Assembly: GCF_030503895.2 (NCBI RefSeq)
Contig: NZ_CP129970.2
Coordinates: 3,085,001 to 3,149,000 of the forward strand
Length of the DNA stretch: 64,000 nt
Direction: 5' to 3'
Source of the DNA: Marivirga arenosa
Lineage (GTDB): Bacteria > Bacteroidota > Bacteroidia > Cytophagales > Cyclobacteriaceae
A program made the position numbers and the translations under genes. The stretch's first letter is position 1. Each line of letters begins with the position of its first letter. This document shows positions 37,662 through 46,672 of the stretch, one piece after another. The notes beneath the pieces were generated by a model, which worked only from the letters and a program-made list of their open reading frames with translations, ran no database searches and had not been told where the DNA came from.

Positions 37662-40153
37662 ATGGAATTAGCAGGCACAGTTTTTTTATCGTCCTCATCT
37701 GGGATTACAAAATTGATTGGATTTTTGATTTTCTCTTTCAATAGTGCAATCTCTAATACTTCATTCACCTGATCTACAAAGTGAATGTTTAAGCCTTTGA
37801 TATACCTTGAGTCGATCTCCTCAATATCCTTTTTGTTACGTTTACAAAGAATTACATCTTTGATACCGGCTCTTCTTGCCGCTAATATTTTCTCTTTCAG
37901 TCCACCAATCGGTAATACTTTTCCTCTTAAAGTAATTTCACCTGTCATAGCCAGCTTCGATTTCACTTTTCGTTGAGTATAAATTGAAGCCAAAGAAGTA
38001 ATCATTGCGATACCAGCTGAAGGCCCATCTTTAGGAACAGCACCTGCTGGTACGTGAATATGTAAATCGTAATTATCAAAGATTTTATGATGAATACCTA
38101 ATTCATCAGCATGTGATCTTAAGTAGGATAGGGCAGTCATAGCAGACTCTTTCATCACATCTCCTAATTGACCTGATAAGGTTAATTTACCTTTCCCTCT
38201 ACTCAGACTAGATTCAATAAAGAGTATTTCACCACCTACTGAAGTCCAGGCTAAACCAGTAACTAATCCAGCGGTCTCATTATCCTGATAAGTTTCCTTT
38301 TCAAATACTTCAGCACCTAATATTTTTACAATATCTTCTGACTCAATCTTGCTATTGTATTCTTCTTCCATAGCAATTGATTTAGCGATATTTCGTATCA
38401 CCTTTCCAATTGTTCTTTCTAAGCCTCTTACTCCTGATTCTCTAGTGTAATCTTCTATGATTTTAGCAATTGCTTTTTTACTAAAAGTTACATCCTTTGC
38501 TTTAAGCCCATGTTCTTTCTTTTGCTTAGGAATTAAATGCTTTTTAGCAATTTCAACCTTTTCCTCAAGTGTATAGCCAGTTACTTCAATGATTTCCATT
38601 CTATCTCTTAAAGCTGGCTGAATGGTGTCTAGTGAGTTAGCAGTAGCTATAAAAAGCACATTAGATAAATCGTATTCTACTTCAAGATAATTATCTTGGA
38701 AAGTTTCATTCTGCTCAGGATCTAATACCTCAAGTAAAGCTGAGGATGGATCGCCTCTGAAATCAGAATTAACCTTATCAATTTCATCTAAAATATAAAC
38801 AGGATTTGATTTACCGGCTTTTTTCATGTTTTGGATGATTTTACCGGGCATTGCACCTACGTAAGTTTTTCTATGTCCACGGATTTCAGCTTCATCATGA
38901 ACGCCACCTAAAGACATGCGAACATATTTTCTTCCTAGTGCATCAGAAATTGATTTTCCTAAGGAAGTTTTACCAACACCTGGAGGTCCGTAAAGACATA
39001 GGATAGGAGCTTTCATATCTTGCTTTAATTTTAGAACGGCAAGATATTCTATTATTCTTTCTTTTACTTTTTCTAGTCCGTAGTGATCGCGGTCTAGAAT
39101 TTTCTTGGCTCTTTTTAAATCAAAATTATCCTTAGTAACTTCTCCCCATGGTAATTCTAGAAGAAGCTCAACATAATTCATAGCTACTGGATATTCAGCG
39201 GCTTGTGGGTTGATTCTAGAAATCTTATCTATTTCTTTATCAAAGTGTTTTTGGACTTCTGAAGGCCAATTTTTATCTTTCGCTTTTTGTCTTAAGTTGT
39301 CCAACTCTTGATCAGGACTGTCTTGACCTAATTCATCTTGTAACACTCTGATTTGTTGCCTCAAGAAGTAATCTCTTTGTTGCTGGTCAATGTCAGTATG
39401 AACCTTTTTATGGATTTCATTTTTTAATTCCAGCATCTGGATATCCTTAAGCATGAATTCCAATAACAAAGTAGCTCGTTCTTTAGCATTGGTTTTCTCT
39501 AGCAATTTTTGCTTATCAGCTACCTCAGAATTTATGTTTGAAGATAAAAAGTGAGTTAGGAAATTCGGATTTTCAATATTATCAAGCGCAACTTGTGCTT
39601 CTTGAGGAATTTCCGGATTGAGCTTCATTATTTTGCTGGCAGCATCTTTTAAAGATTGAATAACTGCCTTATTAGATTTTAATTTAGGATCTAATTCCTC
39701 ATCATTCAATTCTTCATATGTGGCAATTAAGAATGGGTCCTCCTGTACCACATCCTTTACTTTAAATTTCTGCTTACCCTGAATGATAATGGTTGTATTC
39801 CCATCTGGTAATACAATCATTTTCAATATTCTAGCTACTGTACCAATATTGTAAATGTCATCCTTTCCAGGATCTTCAACTTTGCTATTTGATTGAGCAA
39901 CTACTCCTATAATTCTATCTCCCTTATAAGCCTTTTTAACTAACTTAATTGATTTTTGTCGGCCAACCGTAATAGGTATAACTACACCAGGAAATAAAAC
40001 TGTATTTCTTATTGGTAAAATTGGAAGTTGATCTGGTAAATCATCTTCTCTCATACTATTTTCTTCATCAGTAGATATGAGTTGTATTAATTCACCAGTT
40101 TCATCATCATTTATCTCAGAAAGCGCTTGTGTATGCTTTAATATTGAATCCAT
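37658..40153 (-). CDS. lon: ATP-dependent protease Lon
   Basis: 831 residues from ATG 40153 (MDSILKHT; the frame extends to 40177 without need). N-terminal LON substrate domain (LPILPIRNTVLFPGVVIPI), coiled region, AAA+ module with Walker A GPPGVGKTSLG and Walker B PVYILDEIDKV, and the C-terminal protease with catalytic Ser in KDGPSAGIAM and Lys in KEKILAARRAG. Degrades damaged and regulatory proteins. Overlaps porQ by 4 bp. Confidence 0.97.
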   Translation of the reverse strand: MDSILKHTQALSEINDDETGELIQLISTDEENSMREDDLPDQLPILPIRNTVLFPGVVIPITVGRQKSIKLVKKAYKGDRIIGVVAQSNSKVEDPGKDDIYNIGTVARILKMIVLPDGNTTIIIQGKQKFKVKDVVQEDPFLIATYEELNDEELDPKLKSNKAVIQSLKDAASKIMKLNPEIPQEAQVALDNIENPNFLTHFLSSNINSEVADKQKLLEKTNAKERATLLLEFMLKDIQMLELKNEIHKKVHTDIDQQQRDYFLRQQIRVLQDELGQDSPDQELDNLRQKAKDKNWPSEVQKHFDKEIDKISRINPQAAEYPVAMNYVELLLELPWGEVTKDNFDLKRAKKILDRDHYGLEKVKERIIEYLAVLKLKQDMKAPILCLYGPPGVGKTSLGKSISDALGRKYVRMSLGGVHDEAEIRGHRKTYVGAMPGKIIQNMKKAGKSNPVYILDEIDKVNSDFRGDPSSALLEVLDPEQNETFQDNYLEVEYDLSNVLFIATANSLDTIQPALRDRMEIIEVTGYTLEEKVEIAKKHLIPKQKKEHGLKAKDVTFSKKAIAKIIEDYTRESGVRGLERTIGKVIRNIAKSIAMEEEYNSKIESEDIVKILGAEVFEKETYQDNETAGLVTGLAWTSVGGEILFIESSLSRGKGKLTLSGQLGDVMKESAMTALSYLRSHADELGIHHKIFDNYDLHIHVPAGAVPKDGPSAGIAMITSLASIYTQRKVKSKLAMTGEITLRGKVLPIGGLKEKILAARRAGIKDVILCKRNKKDIEEIDSRYIKGLNIHFVDQVNEVLEIALLKEKIKNPINFVIPDEDDKKTVPANSI

Positions 40154-40350
40154 ATATATCATTAATATTTCAGCCAATTTGGCATTTGAAATCCCTTATT
40201 TGTCCCTTTAAATGGGGTTCTTGACTAATTCAATTGTTATGCCAATAAAATTATACCTAATTTTGGTTTTAATTAAATGGTAATTCAGACATTTTTCGGA
40301 TATTAAAGTTTGAAAAACTGACATATTTACCGTAAAACTATCAATTTGTC

Positions 40351-42303
40351 TTGAATCAATATCTTAATAAATTATTTTTAATTATTCTGATCCTGTTTTC
40401 TATCGATATTCAGGCTCAATTTAATCCTCAGGTTGAATTATCAAAAAAGGAGGCAGAGGAATTATTTCCTTTCTATTTCCCTAATGTAAATCAATTCAAT
40501 TATTATCAAGATGAAAATGAACTTGAGAAAATAAACCGGACCCAGCAATCTAAAAACTGGGAAAAATTCAAGGAATTGTTAGAGGATTATGTTCAGCAAT
40601 TTGCCATTGAAAATTTCTATAAAGATACTCGTTTAATATGGCAATTGGCTAAGATGGAAGAACTTTATGGTGATCTTGAAAAAGCTAAAAGTCTATACCG
40701 ATTGGCATTGAAGCATCATCAAAGCAAAATTGATCTTCGCCAGATGGAAATATTTCTTGATTCGGTTAAGCTTGAGCAAACTGATGATTACGTGCCGATA
40801 GATTATTATTATGAATTGGTAGATTTTAGAAAATCTATTGACACATTAGTACCGCCAAGAGGAATTTTATTAAGTATGGGAAAGCAGATCAATTCCAATA
40901 TGGCTGATTATGCACCTGCACTTACTCTGGATAATAAAACCATCATATTCACATCTAAAAGAAGTATTAGCGGTAGCTTACTATCAAATAATTCTAATGA
41001 GGATTTATATGTTTCTGTTCAGATAGATGGCATGTGGCAGGATGCAGTCCCGATTAGAGGTATAAACAGTAGGAATAATGAAGGCTCAGCAGCATTAAAT
41101 GCTGAAGGAAATGAAATAATATTTGCACGCTGCGGATCATATGATGGCTTTGGTAATTGTGATTTATATGAAACACATCTGCAAGAAGATAGCACCTGGA
41201 GTAAGGCAGTGAATCTAGGAGCCAATTTAAATTCTAAAGCCTGGGATTCTCATCCATCACTTTCTATTACAGGTGACACCTTATTTTTCGCATCCGACAG
41301 AATTGGTGGCTTTGGCTTGTCAGACATTTATTTTTCAGTTAAAAATGAAGACGGGCAATGGTCTGCTGCAAAAAATTTAGGTCCAGTAGTGAATACCAGA
41401 GGGAATGAAGTGAGTCCTTTTATACACCCTAGACATCAGATACTATATTTTAGCTCAAACGGACATTTGTTAAATTTTGGAGGTTTTGACATATATAAAT
41501 CTAATTCTAAAATGTTTTTATGGGATGAACCCCAAAATATAGGACCATTAATCAATACCGAAGGAGATGAATATTATTTCACAATAGATTCTGAATCTGA
41601 AGATTTGTTTTATGCTGGTTCTTCCTCGATGAGAAGCCACAATTTAGATTTATTTTCTTTCCCGTTACCAATGGAAGCTCAACCGGGAGCGAATACAAAA
41701 GTTAGTGGTGTTGTAACGGATACGGTAAAAGGAAAACCCTTCAGAGGTATAGTTTCAATAGTCGATATCGAAAATGGAATTGAGATAGCACCTAAGTTTA
41801 CAAGAGAAGATGGGAGTTTTGAATTCAATCTAATCAATAATGCTAATTATGTGATGGTAGTGCAATCTGATGAATTATTCAGAATCGAAGAAATGTTTTT
41901 CCTTTCGGGTGATACGGTTATGAATAAAAACATTGATCCAATGTCCAGTAAAATCAGATTCAAATCCATTGAATTTGAGGAGAACTCTGCAAAACTAAGG
42001 CCAGATATGTATTTTGATTTGGATAAAGTGGTAGATTTTCTTCTGGACTATCCTGAATTTAAACTGAAAATTTCAGGTCATACCGATTCATCTGGTGATG
42101 AGATTAGGAATAAGTCTTTGTCACAAGAAAGAGCAGACGCAATTCGTGATTATATTATTTTGTTACACCCAATTGATCCTAGTAGAGTGGTTGCTGAAGG
42201 TTTTGGAAATAGTAAACCAGTAGTTTCAGATGAACAAACTGATGATGACCGTAGATTGAATAGGAGGGTAGAGTTTGAAATCTACCGCCCCGATTCAGAT
42301 TAA
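40351..42303 (+). CDS. PorE-like OmpA/PD40 protein
   Basis: 650 residues starting at TTG 40351, which opens a signal peptide (FLIILILFSIDIQAQ). Order: a short TPR-like helical part (about 85-140, RLIWQLAKMEELYGDLEKAKSLY), PD40 propeller (about 175-450; TLDNKTIIFTSKR, NGHLLNFGGFDIYKS), a regulatory beta-sandwich (SGVVTDTVKGKPFRGIVSI) and an OmpA domain (LDYPEFKLKISGHTDSSGDE, RRLNRRVEFEIY). This TPR-propeller-sandwich-OmpA series is that of PorE, which ties the type IX machinery to the wall. porQ is 2.7 kb away on the other strand. It abuts rlmD tail to tail. Confidence 0.85.
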   Translation: MNQYLNKLFLIILILFSIDIQAQFNPQVELSKKEAEELFPFYFPNVNQFNYYQDENELEKINRTQQSKNWEKFKELLEDYVQQFAIENFYKDTRLIWQLAKMEELYGDLEKAKSLYRLALKHHQSKIDLRQMEIFLDSVKLEQTDDYVPIDYYYELVDFRKSIDTLVPPRGILLSMGKQINSNMADYAPALTLDNKTIIFTSKRSISGSLLSNNSNEDLYVSVQIDGMWQDAVPIRGINSRNNEGSAALNAEGNEIIFARCGSYDGFGNCDLYETHLQEDSTWSKAVNLGANLNSKAWDSHPSLSITGDTLFFASDRIGGFGLSDIYFSVKNEDGQWSAAKNLGPVVNTRGNEVSPFIHPRHQILYFSSNGHLLNFGGFDIYKSNSKMFLWDEPQNIGPLINTEGDEYYFTIDSESEDLFYAGSSSMRSHNLDLFSFPLPMEAQPGANTKVSGVVTDTVKGKPFRGIVSIVDIENGIEIAPKFTREDGSFEFNLINNANYVMVVQSDELFRIEEMFFLSGDTVMNKNIDPMSSKIRFKSIEFEENSAKLRPDMYFDLDKVVDFLLDYPEFKLKISGHTDSSGDEIRNKSLSQERADAIRDYIILLHPIDPSRVVAEGFGNSKPVVSDEQTDDDRRLNRRVEFEIYRPDSD

Positions 42304-42304
42304 T

Positions 42305-43705
42305 TTATTTTCTTTCCAGAAGTACTACATTTTCAACATGATGGGTTTGAGGGAACATGTCAACAGGCTGAACTTTAGTTACTTTGTATTTCTCATCTAG
42401 CAGTGCCAAGTCTCTTGCTTGAGTAGCTGGATTACAGCTTACATAAACTATTTTTTCGGCTTCAATATTTAATATTGTTTTTACTACATCAGGATGCATG
42501 CCTGCTCGTGGAGGATCGGTTATAATTACATCAGCCTTCCCATGTTCTTTCAAAAATTCATTATTGAAAACATCCTTCATATCACCAGCAAAAAACTTAG
42601 TGTTTTTGATGTTATTCAACTCTGAATTTACTTTTGCATCTTCAATGGCTTCTGGTACATATTCAACTCCAATTACCTTTTCTGCACTTTTAGCTATAAA
42701 ATTAGCGATTGTTCCTGTTCCAGTGTACAGATCATAAACAGTTTCATTACCTTTTAAATCCGCAAAATTTCTAGCTACTTTATATAATTCATAAGCTTGA
42801 TCGGAATTTGTTTGATAGAAAGATTTTGGACCAATTTTAAATTCCAATCCCTCCATTTCTTCAATAATATGATCTTTCCCATGAAATACATTTACCTCTA
42901 AATCATGGAAAGTTTCATTTCCTTTTTGATTTAGGATATAAAGCAATGAAGTAATTTCTGGAAAGCTTTCTTTTATATGATTAAGCATCATATTTAGCCA
43001 CTCCTCATTTTCTTCTGCTACTTGCAAAATTACCATTAGCTGCCCAGTGGAGGTAGTTCTGATAATCAGGTTCCTAAGAAAGCCATCTTGCTTAATTAAA
43101 TCAAAATAGGTGATCTTATTATCCTTAGCAAAGCGGTCAACTGCATTTCTAATTGCATTTGAAGGATCTGCCTGAAGATAGCATTTGTCGATTTGAACTA
43201 TCTTATCAAATCTCTTAGGTACATGAAAACCTAATGCATCGGACTCAAACTCTTTTCCTGAATCAATTTCCTCTCTAGTTAACCATCGGTTATTAGAGAA
43301 TGTAAATTCCATTTTGTTTCTATAGAAAGTAGTATTTTCTGATCCAAGTATTGGGGATATCTTAGGTAAATCAACTTTTGCAATTCTTTCTAACGAATCT
43401 TTTACTTGCTCACTTTTAAACTCAAGCTGATCTTCATAGCTCAAATGCTGCCATTTACAACCACCACATACACCATAGTGGTTACAAAATGGTTCTATTC
43501 GCATTTCAGATTTTTTATGAAAATGAATGGCCTGTCCTTCCAGAAAACTTTTCTTTTTCTTATTAACCCTAACGTCTACAACATCTCCTGGAGCAGTTCC
43601 ACCTACAAATACGACTTTATCATTATAATAACCTAAGGCCTTACCCTCTGAAGCTATTTTTTCAATCTTTAATTCCTTTATTATTGGATGCGGTTTTCTT
43701 CCCAT
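42305..43705 (-). CDS. rlmD: 23S rRNA (uracil-5-)-methyltransferase RlmD/RumA type
   Basis: 466 residues from ATG 43705; the TTG at 43714 overlaps a TAATTTTG -7 box. N-terminal TRAM domain (IASEGKALGYYNDKVVFVGGTAPGD), a [4Fe-4S] cysteine cluster (CNHYGVCGGCKWQH plus a later Cys), SAM-binding DLYTGTGTIANF, FYQTN, DPPRAGMHP and the catalytic cysteine in VSCNPATQARD. Methylates a uridine of 23S rRNA; RlmD versus other U54/U747-type members cannot be settled by eye. Confidence 0.92.
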   Translation of the reverse strand: MGRKPHPIIKELKIEKIASEGKALGYYNDKVVFVGGTAPGDVVDVRVNKKKKSFLEGQAIHFHKKSEMRIEPFCNHYGVCGGCKWQHLSYEDQLEFKSEQVKDSLERIAKVDLPKISPILGSENTTFYRNKMEFTFSNNRWLTREEIDSGKEFESDALGFHVPKRFDKIVQIDKCYLQADPSNAIRNAVDRFAKDNKITYFDLIKQDGFLRNLIIRTTSTGQLMVILQVAEENEEWLNMMLNHIKESFPEITSLLYILNQKGNETFHDLEVNVFHGKDHIIEEMEGLEFKIGPKSFYQTNSDQAYELYKVARNFADLKGNETVYDLYTGTGTIANFIAKSAEKVIGVEYVPEAIEDAKVNSELNNIKNTKFFAGDMKDVFNNEFLKEHGKADVIITDPPRAGMHPDVVKTILNIEAEKIVYVSCNPATQARDLALLDEKYKVTKVQPVDMFPQTHHVENVVLLERK

Positions 43706-43711
43706 AGCCTG

Positions 43712-43719
43712 CAAAATTA
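43712..43719 (-). promoter_or_regulatory. -7 box of rlmD
   Basis: TAATTTTG on the minus strand. Its position would make the transcript start near ATG 43705. Confidence 0.4.
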
Positions 43720-43781
43720 GGCTATAATTATGTAAGCAAAAAGCACGAAAGTAGAATTTATAAATCTACAGATTTTAAATT

Positions 43782-44507
43782 TTACAATTTTTTAATTTGA
43801 GAGCTTTTAATGTAGGCTACCTTATCATCATATATGATTTTACTCCAAACATCAATTTCTGATTTCAATTTAACCTTGGCTGGAGATTTAAGCTGTTCAA
43901 CTAGGTTGGCCCCAGATGAAGGGCCTTCAAGTAAATAACTAGGGTTATTAGTTATGATTGCCTCATTTCTACCCTCATAATTAGTTAGAAAGATTAAAAT
44001 AATAATAGGGAGTATAGATGCTGCAAAATAGTTTTTCTTTTTGCTGGAATCTTCTCTGTTTTTAATCATCAATCCAATGAAAAGGAATGTTAAGATTGAA
44101 GCTAAGAGTTGAATGTAAATCTTCCATTCTTTGTACAATAAGTCAAGCTTATAAGCAAAGCCATAATTAAATCCAGCTATATTTTCTTCTTCAGTATTTT
44201 CTTTTAAATAATCGAGGGCTATTTCATCCTTAGTGAGCTGATAATATTTCTCTAAATAATAAAATGATTTACCAGGATTACCCATTCCTTCCTCAATTCT
44301 AGCGAGCTTTAATAGCATTGAAGGACTAGCATTTCCACTTTCATAAATTTTATTATAAATTTTTATCGCACTTATATATTGTTTTTTTTGATACAAAGAA
44401 TCAGCCTTAACTAATTCCTTTTCAGGCGACTGCGCAAATCCATATTGGCTTATAAATGTAAAAAGTAAAAGGGAGTAGGATAGAATTTTAAACTTAAGCA
44501 TTTGCAT
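43782..44507 (-). CDS. TPR, membrane and SH3-like domain protein (BatE-like)
   Basis: 241 residues. Signal peptide or first TM (residues 5-25), TPR-like repeats (30-105: LVKADSLYQKKQYISAIKIYNKIYESG), two membrane segments (about 130-148 and 160-176), and a C-terminal bacterial SH3-like part (SGANLVEQLKSPAKVKLKSEIDVWSKIIYDDKVAYIKSSQIKKL). This is the order of BatE in aerotolerance operons, but no other bat genes are nearby. Its start codon overlaps the -33 element of the opposite tRNA promoter. Confidence 0.7.
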   Translation of the reverse strand: MQMLKFKILSYSLLLFTFISQYGFAQSPEKELVKADSLYQKKQYISAIKIYNKIYESGNASPSMLLKLARIEEGMGNPGKSFYYLEKYYQLTKDEIALDYLKENTEEENIAGFNYGFAYKLDLLYKEWKIYIQLLASILTFLFIGLMIKNREDSSKKKNYFAASILPIIILIFLTNYEGRNEAIITNNPSYLLEGPSSGANLVEQLKSPAKVKLKSEIDVWSKIIYDDKVAYIKSSQIKKL

Positions 44508-44531
44508 TTTATTATTTAGTACTTACCTTTG
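44501..44531 (+). promoter_or_regulatory. promoter of the tRNA-Lys cluster
   Basis: TTTG (44501-44504), 19 bp, TACCTTTG (44524-44531): an exact match to the Bacteroidota sigma consensus, the best in the window. Transcription should begin near 44538, about 92 bp before the first tRNA-like unit. Confidence 0.85.
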
Positions 44532-44629
44532 CAACGCAATTAAGGAAAACGACTCCTTAAAAGCAATAAAAACGCTCTTAACTCATAATAGTTGAGTTTA
44601 TTTATAAAGAGTTTTGTAATCAAAAAAAT

Positions 44630-44699
44630 GACTCGCTAGCTCAGCTGGTAGAGTATCCCGATTAAAAGAATCGGGAGGGTCTTGGCTGCCAAGACTTCT
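44630..44699 (+). pseudogene. tRNA-Lys-derived 70-nt unit, copy 1
   Basis: The first 24 nt equal the 5' end of the neighbouring tRNA-Lys (acceptor strand and D arm). Then a long hairpin replaces the anticodon arm (TCCCGATT-AAAAG-AATCGGGA) and a perfect 7-bp hairpin GTCTTGG-CTG-CCAAGAC replaces the T arm. There is no GTTCGAA loop and no 3' acceptor strand, so it cannot be a normal tRNA. It lies in the same predicted transcript as the tRNA at 44723. Either a decayed copy or a distinct small RNA. Confidence 0.7.
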
Positions 44700-44722
44700 C
44701 AAGAAGTGGAAATAATTTAAAT

Positions 44723-44795
44723 GACTCGCTAGCTCAGCTGGTAGAGCACATCCCTTTTAAGGATGGGGTCTTGGGTTCGAACCCCAAGCGGGTCA
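44723..44795 (+). tRNA. tRNA-Lys (TTT)
   Basis: 73 nt without encoded CCA. Acceptor GACTCGC/GCGGGTC (one G-T pair), D arm GCTC/GAGC, anticodon stem CATCC/GGATG with loop CTTTTAA (anticodon TTT), T arm TTGGG-TTCGAAC-CCCAA, discriminator A. Identical copy at 44998. Confidence 0.97.
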
Positions 44796-44799
44796 CAAA

Positions 44800-44831
44800 T
44801 TATCGAAAAAAATAAAAACATTTTTCGATAA
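44800..44831 (+). terminator. hairpin after the first tRNA-Lys
   Basis: TTATCGAAAAA (44800-44810) and TTTTTCGATAA (44821-44831), an 11-bp perfect stem. It could be a terminator or a processing signal; there is no clean T-run beyond the stem. A second small hairpin CTGATT-AAGAG-AATCAG follows at 44849-44865. Confidence 0.5.
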
Positions 44832-44905
44832 AATTGATTAAATAGTGACTGATTAAGAGAATCAGCTTTAATTTAATTCATTAAAATAAAGTCTTCAAAA
44901 ACTTT

Positions 44906-44975
44906 GACTCGCTAGCTCAGCTGGTAGAGTATCCCGATTAAAAGAATCGGGAGGGTCTTGGTAGCCAAGACTTCT
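44906..44975 (+). pseudogene. tRNA-Lys-derived 70-nt unit, copy 2
   Basis: 68 of 70 bases equal copy 1. The two differences both lie in the 3-nt loop of the GTCTTGG/CCAAGAC hairpin (CTG versus TAG), leaving every stem intact. Like copy 1 it sits just upstream (22 bp) of a complete tRNA-Lys. The pair tRNA-like unit plus tRNA-Lys has therefore been duplicated as a block, with unrelated sequence between. Confidence 0.7.
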
Positions 44976-44997
44976 AGAAAATTTAAGATAATTATAT

Positions 44998-45070
44998 GAC
45001 TCGCTAGCTCAGCTGGTAGAGCACATCCCTTTTAAGGATGGGGTCTTGGGTTCGAACCCCAAGCGGGTCA
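44998..45070 (+). tRNA. tRNA-Lys (TTT), second copy
   Basis: Sequence identical to the tRNA at 44723-44795, including TTT anticodon loop, GTTCGAA T loop and discriminator A. Followed by a terminator at 45081. Confidence 0.97.
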
Positions 45071-45080
45071 CTTACTACTA

Positions 45081-45114
45081 AACCTATCTGTTGAAAAATG
45101 GATAGGTTTTTTAG
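45081..45114 (+). terminator. terminator of the tRNA-Lys cluster
   Basis: AACCTATC (45081-45088) and GATAGGTT (45101-45108) followed by TTTT. Confidence 0.8.
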
Positions 45115-45124
45115 TTTTAGCCTT

Positions 45125-45132
45125 TATATTTG
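45125..45132 (+). promoter_or_regulatory. -7 box of tRNA-Leu
   Basis: TATATTTG, 12 bp before the mature tRNA 5' end, downstream of the tRNA-Lys terminator; indicates separate transcription. Confidence 0.55.
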
Positions 45133-45144
45133 CTTAAGAATTAA

Positions 45145-45228
45145 GCGCACGTGGTGGAATTGGTAGACACGCCATCTTGAGGGGGTGGTGGGCGCAAGCC
45201 CGTGGAAGTTCGAATCTTCTCGTGCGCA
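45145..45228 (+). tRNA. tRNA-Leu (GAG)
   Basis: 84 nt, class II with a long variable arm. Acceptor GCGCACG/CGTGCGC, anticodon loop TTGAGGG (anticodon GAG) on stem CCATC/GGTGG, variable stem GGGC-GCAA-GCCC, T arm with GTTCGAA, discriminator A. Confidence 0.96.
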
Positions 45229-45233
45229 CAAAA

Positions 45234-45259
45234 AAAGGCTGTGAATGTTCACAGCCTTT
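45234..45259. terminator. bidirectional terminator between tRNA-Leu and the cystathionine beta-synthase gene
   Basis: AAAGGCTGTGAA (45234-45245) and TTCACAGCCTTT (45248-45259), a 12-bp perfect stem with a 2-nt loop; T-run on the minus side. Confidence 0.9.
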
Positions 45260-45282
45260 CTATTTTGATATCCACTCTACTT

Positions 45283-46653
45283 TTAATCCGTAAATGCCAT
45301 TAATAAATCCTGTTTTGTGATAATGTGTGGAGCATTATTATCATCTAAAACCATTAATGCCTTGTCACCATGATTCATCATGGATGAAATGGTATCTACT
45401 GTGGTGTTTAAAGCAATAAATTTAAATGGATCATCCATTATTTCTTTTATTGGATTATTACGTAATTCAGGTTTTTCTACTAGTTTGTTTAGTAATTTCG
45501 TATCTGAAATACTACCAACAAATTCACCATTATGAGTAATTGGTAATTGAGAAATTGATAACTCATCTAAAAGTCTAACAACTTCTCCAATTTTTTGGTC
45601 ACTTTCGATACTGATTAAATTATAATTATCACCTCTTTTCTTAATAATATTTTTTGCTGTAGCATAATCATTATTTTCTAGGAACCCATGATCTCTCATC
45701 CAGTCATCATTATAAATCTTTCCAAGATAACGTGTCCCATGATCAGGTAAAATGATCACCATAACATCATCTTCTTTTAAGAATTCTTCAGCGTATTCTA
45801 ATGCACCATGAACAGCAGCACCACATGACCAGCCACAGAAAAGACCTTCCTCTCTCGCTAATCTTCTGGTCATTATTGCGCTATCTTTATCCGTTACTTT
45901 TACAAAGTGGTCGATCATTGCAAAGTCAACATTCTTAGGTAGAATGTCTTCACCTATGCCTTCTGTTAAGTAAGGATAGATTTCTTTTTCATCAAATTTC
46001 CCTGTCTCTTTATATTTCTTAAAAACAGATCCGTAAGAATCAATACCTACACTAACGATACTTGGATTTTGTTCTTTTAAGTAACGAGAGGTTCCACACA
46101 TAGAACCACCTGTACCCACACCAGCAGCCCAATGCGTTATTTTTCCTTCAGTCTGGTCCCAGATTTCTGGCCCAGTAGTTTCATAATGAGCTTTTGCATT
46201 TGCAGGATTATCGTATTGATTAGGATAAATTGAGTTTGGAGTTTCCTCGTGTAATTTTTTTGCAACAGAATAATAAGAACGAGGGTCATCAGGACTTACA
46301 TTAGTAGGACAAACTATCACTTCAGCTCCTACAGCTCTTAAAATATCCATTTTTTCTTTTGATTGTTTATCTGCTAAAGTGAAGATACATTTATAACCTT
46401 TTGAAATAGCAGCTAATGCCAATCCCATTCCCGTATTGCCTGAAGTCCCTTCAATAATGGTTCCTCCTGGCTTTAATTTCCCTTCTTTCTCCGCGTCTTC
46501 AATCATCTTTATAGCCATTCGGTCTTTCATTGAATTGCCAGGATTGAAGTATTCTACTTTTACTAAGATGGTTCCAGGAATACCTTTATTTACCTTATTT
46601 AGTTTTACCAAAGGTGTGTTTCCAATGGTCTCTATTATAGAGTTGTAGTACAT
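45283..46653 (-). CDS. PLP-dependent cystathionine beta-synthase with CBS domain pair
   Basis: 456 residues from ATG 46653. The longer frame to 46695 would begin upstream of the TACCTTTG box, so it is unlikely. The N-terminal fold type II PLP domain has IIETIGNTPLVKL, the Schiff-base lysine in NPGNSMKDRMA, SGNTGMGL and GVGTGGSMCGTSRYL. The C-terminal part (about 335-456) is a pair of CBS regulatory domains (ISQLPITHNGEFVGSISD, HGDKALMVLDDNNAPHIITKQDLL). Makes cystathionine from homocysteine and serine, or cysteine from O-acetylserine; the two cannot be separated by eye. Confidence 0.92.
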   Translation of the reverse strand: MYYNSIIETIGNTPLVKLNKVNKGIPGTILVKVEYFNPGNSMKDRMAIKMIEDAEKEGKLKPGGTIIEGTSGNTGMGLALAAISKGYKCIFTLADKQSKEKMDILRAVGAEVIVCPTNVSPDDPRSYYSVAKKLHEETPNSIYPNQYDNPANAKAHYETTGPEIWDQTEGKITHWAAGVGTGGSMCGTSRYLKEQNPSIVSVGIDSYGSVFKKYKETGKFDEKEIYPYLTEGIGEDILPKNVDFAMIDHFVKVTDKDSAIMTRRLAREEGLFCGWSCGAAVHGALEYAEEFLKEDDVMVIILPDHGTRYLGKIYNDDWMRDHGFLENNDYATAKNIIKKRGDNYNLISIESDQKIGEVVRLLDELSISQLPITHNGEFVGSISDTKLLNKLVEKPELRNNPIKEIMDDPFKFIALNTTVDTISSMMNHGDKALMVLDDNNAPHIITKQDLLMAFTD

Positions 46654-46672
46654 TTTAAATTCTTTTTTTTGA

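Noticed and set aside
44630-44975. The two 70-nt units as additional functional tRNAs
   Set aside because: No T loop, no 3' acceptor strand, and the central hairpin loop lacks the uridine before an anticodon.
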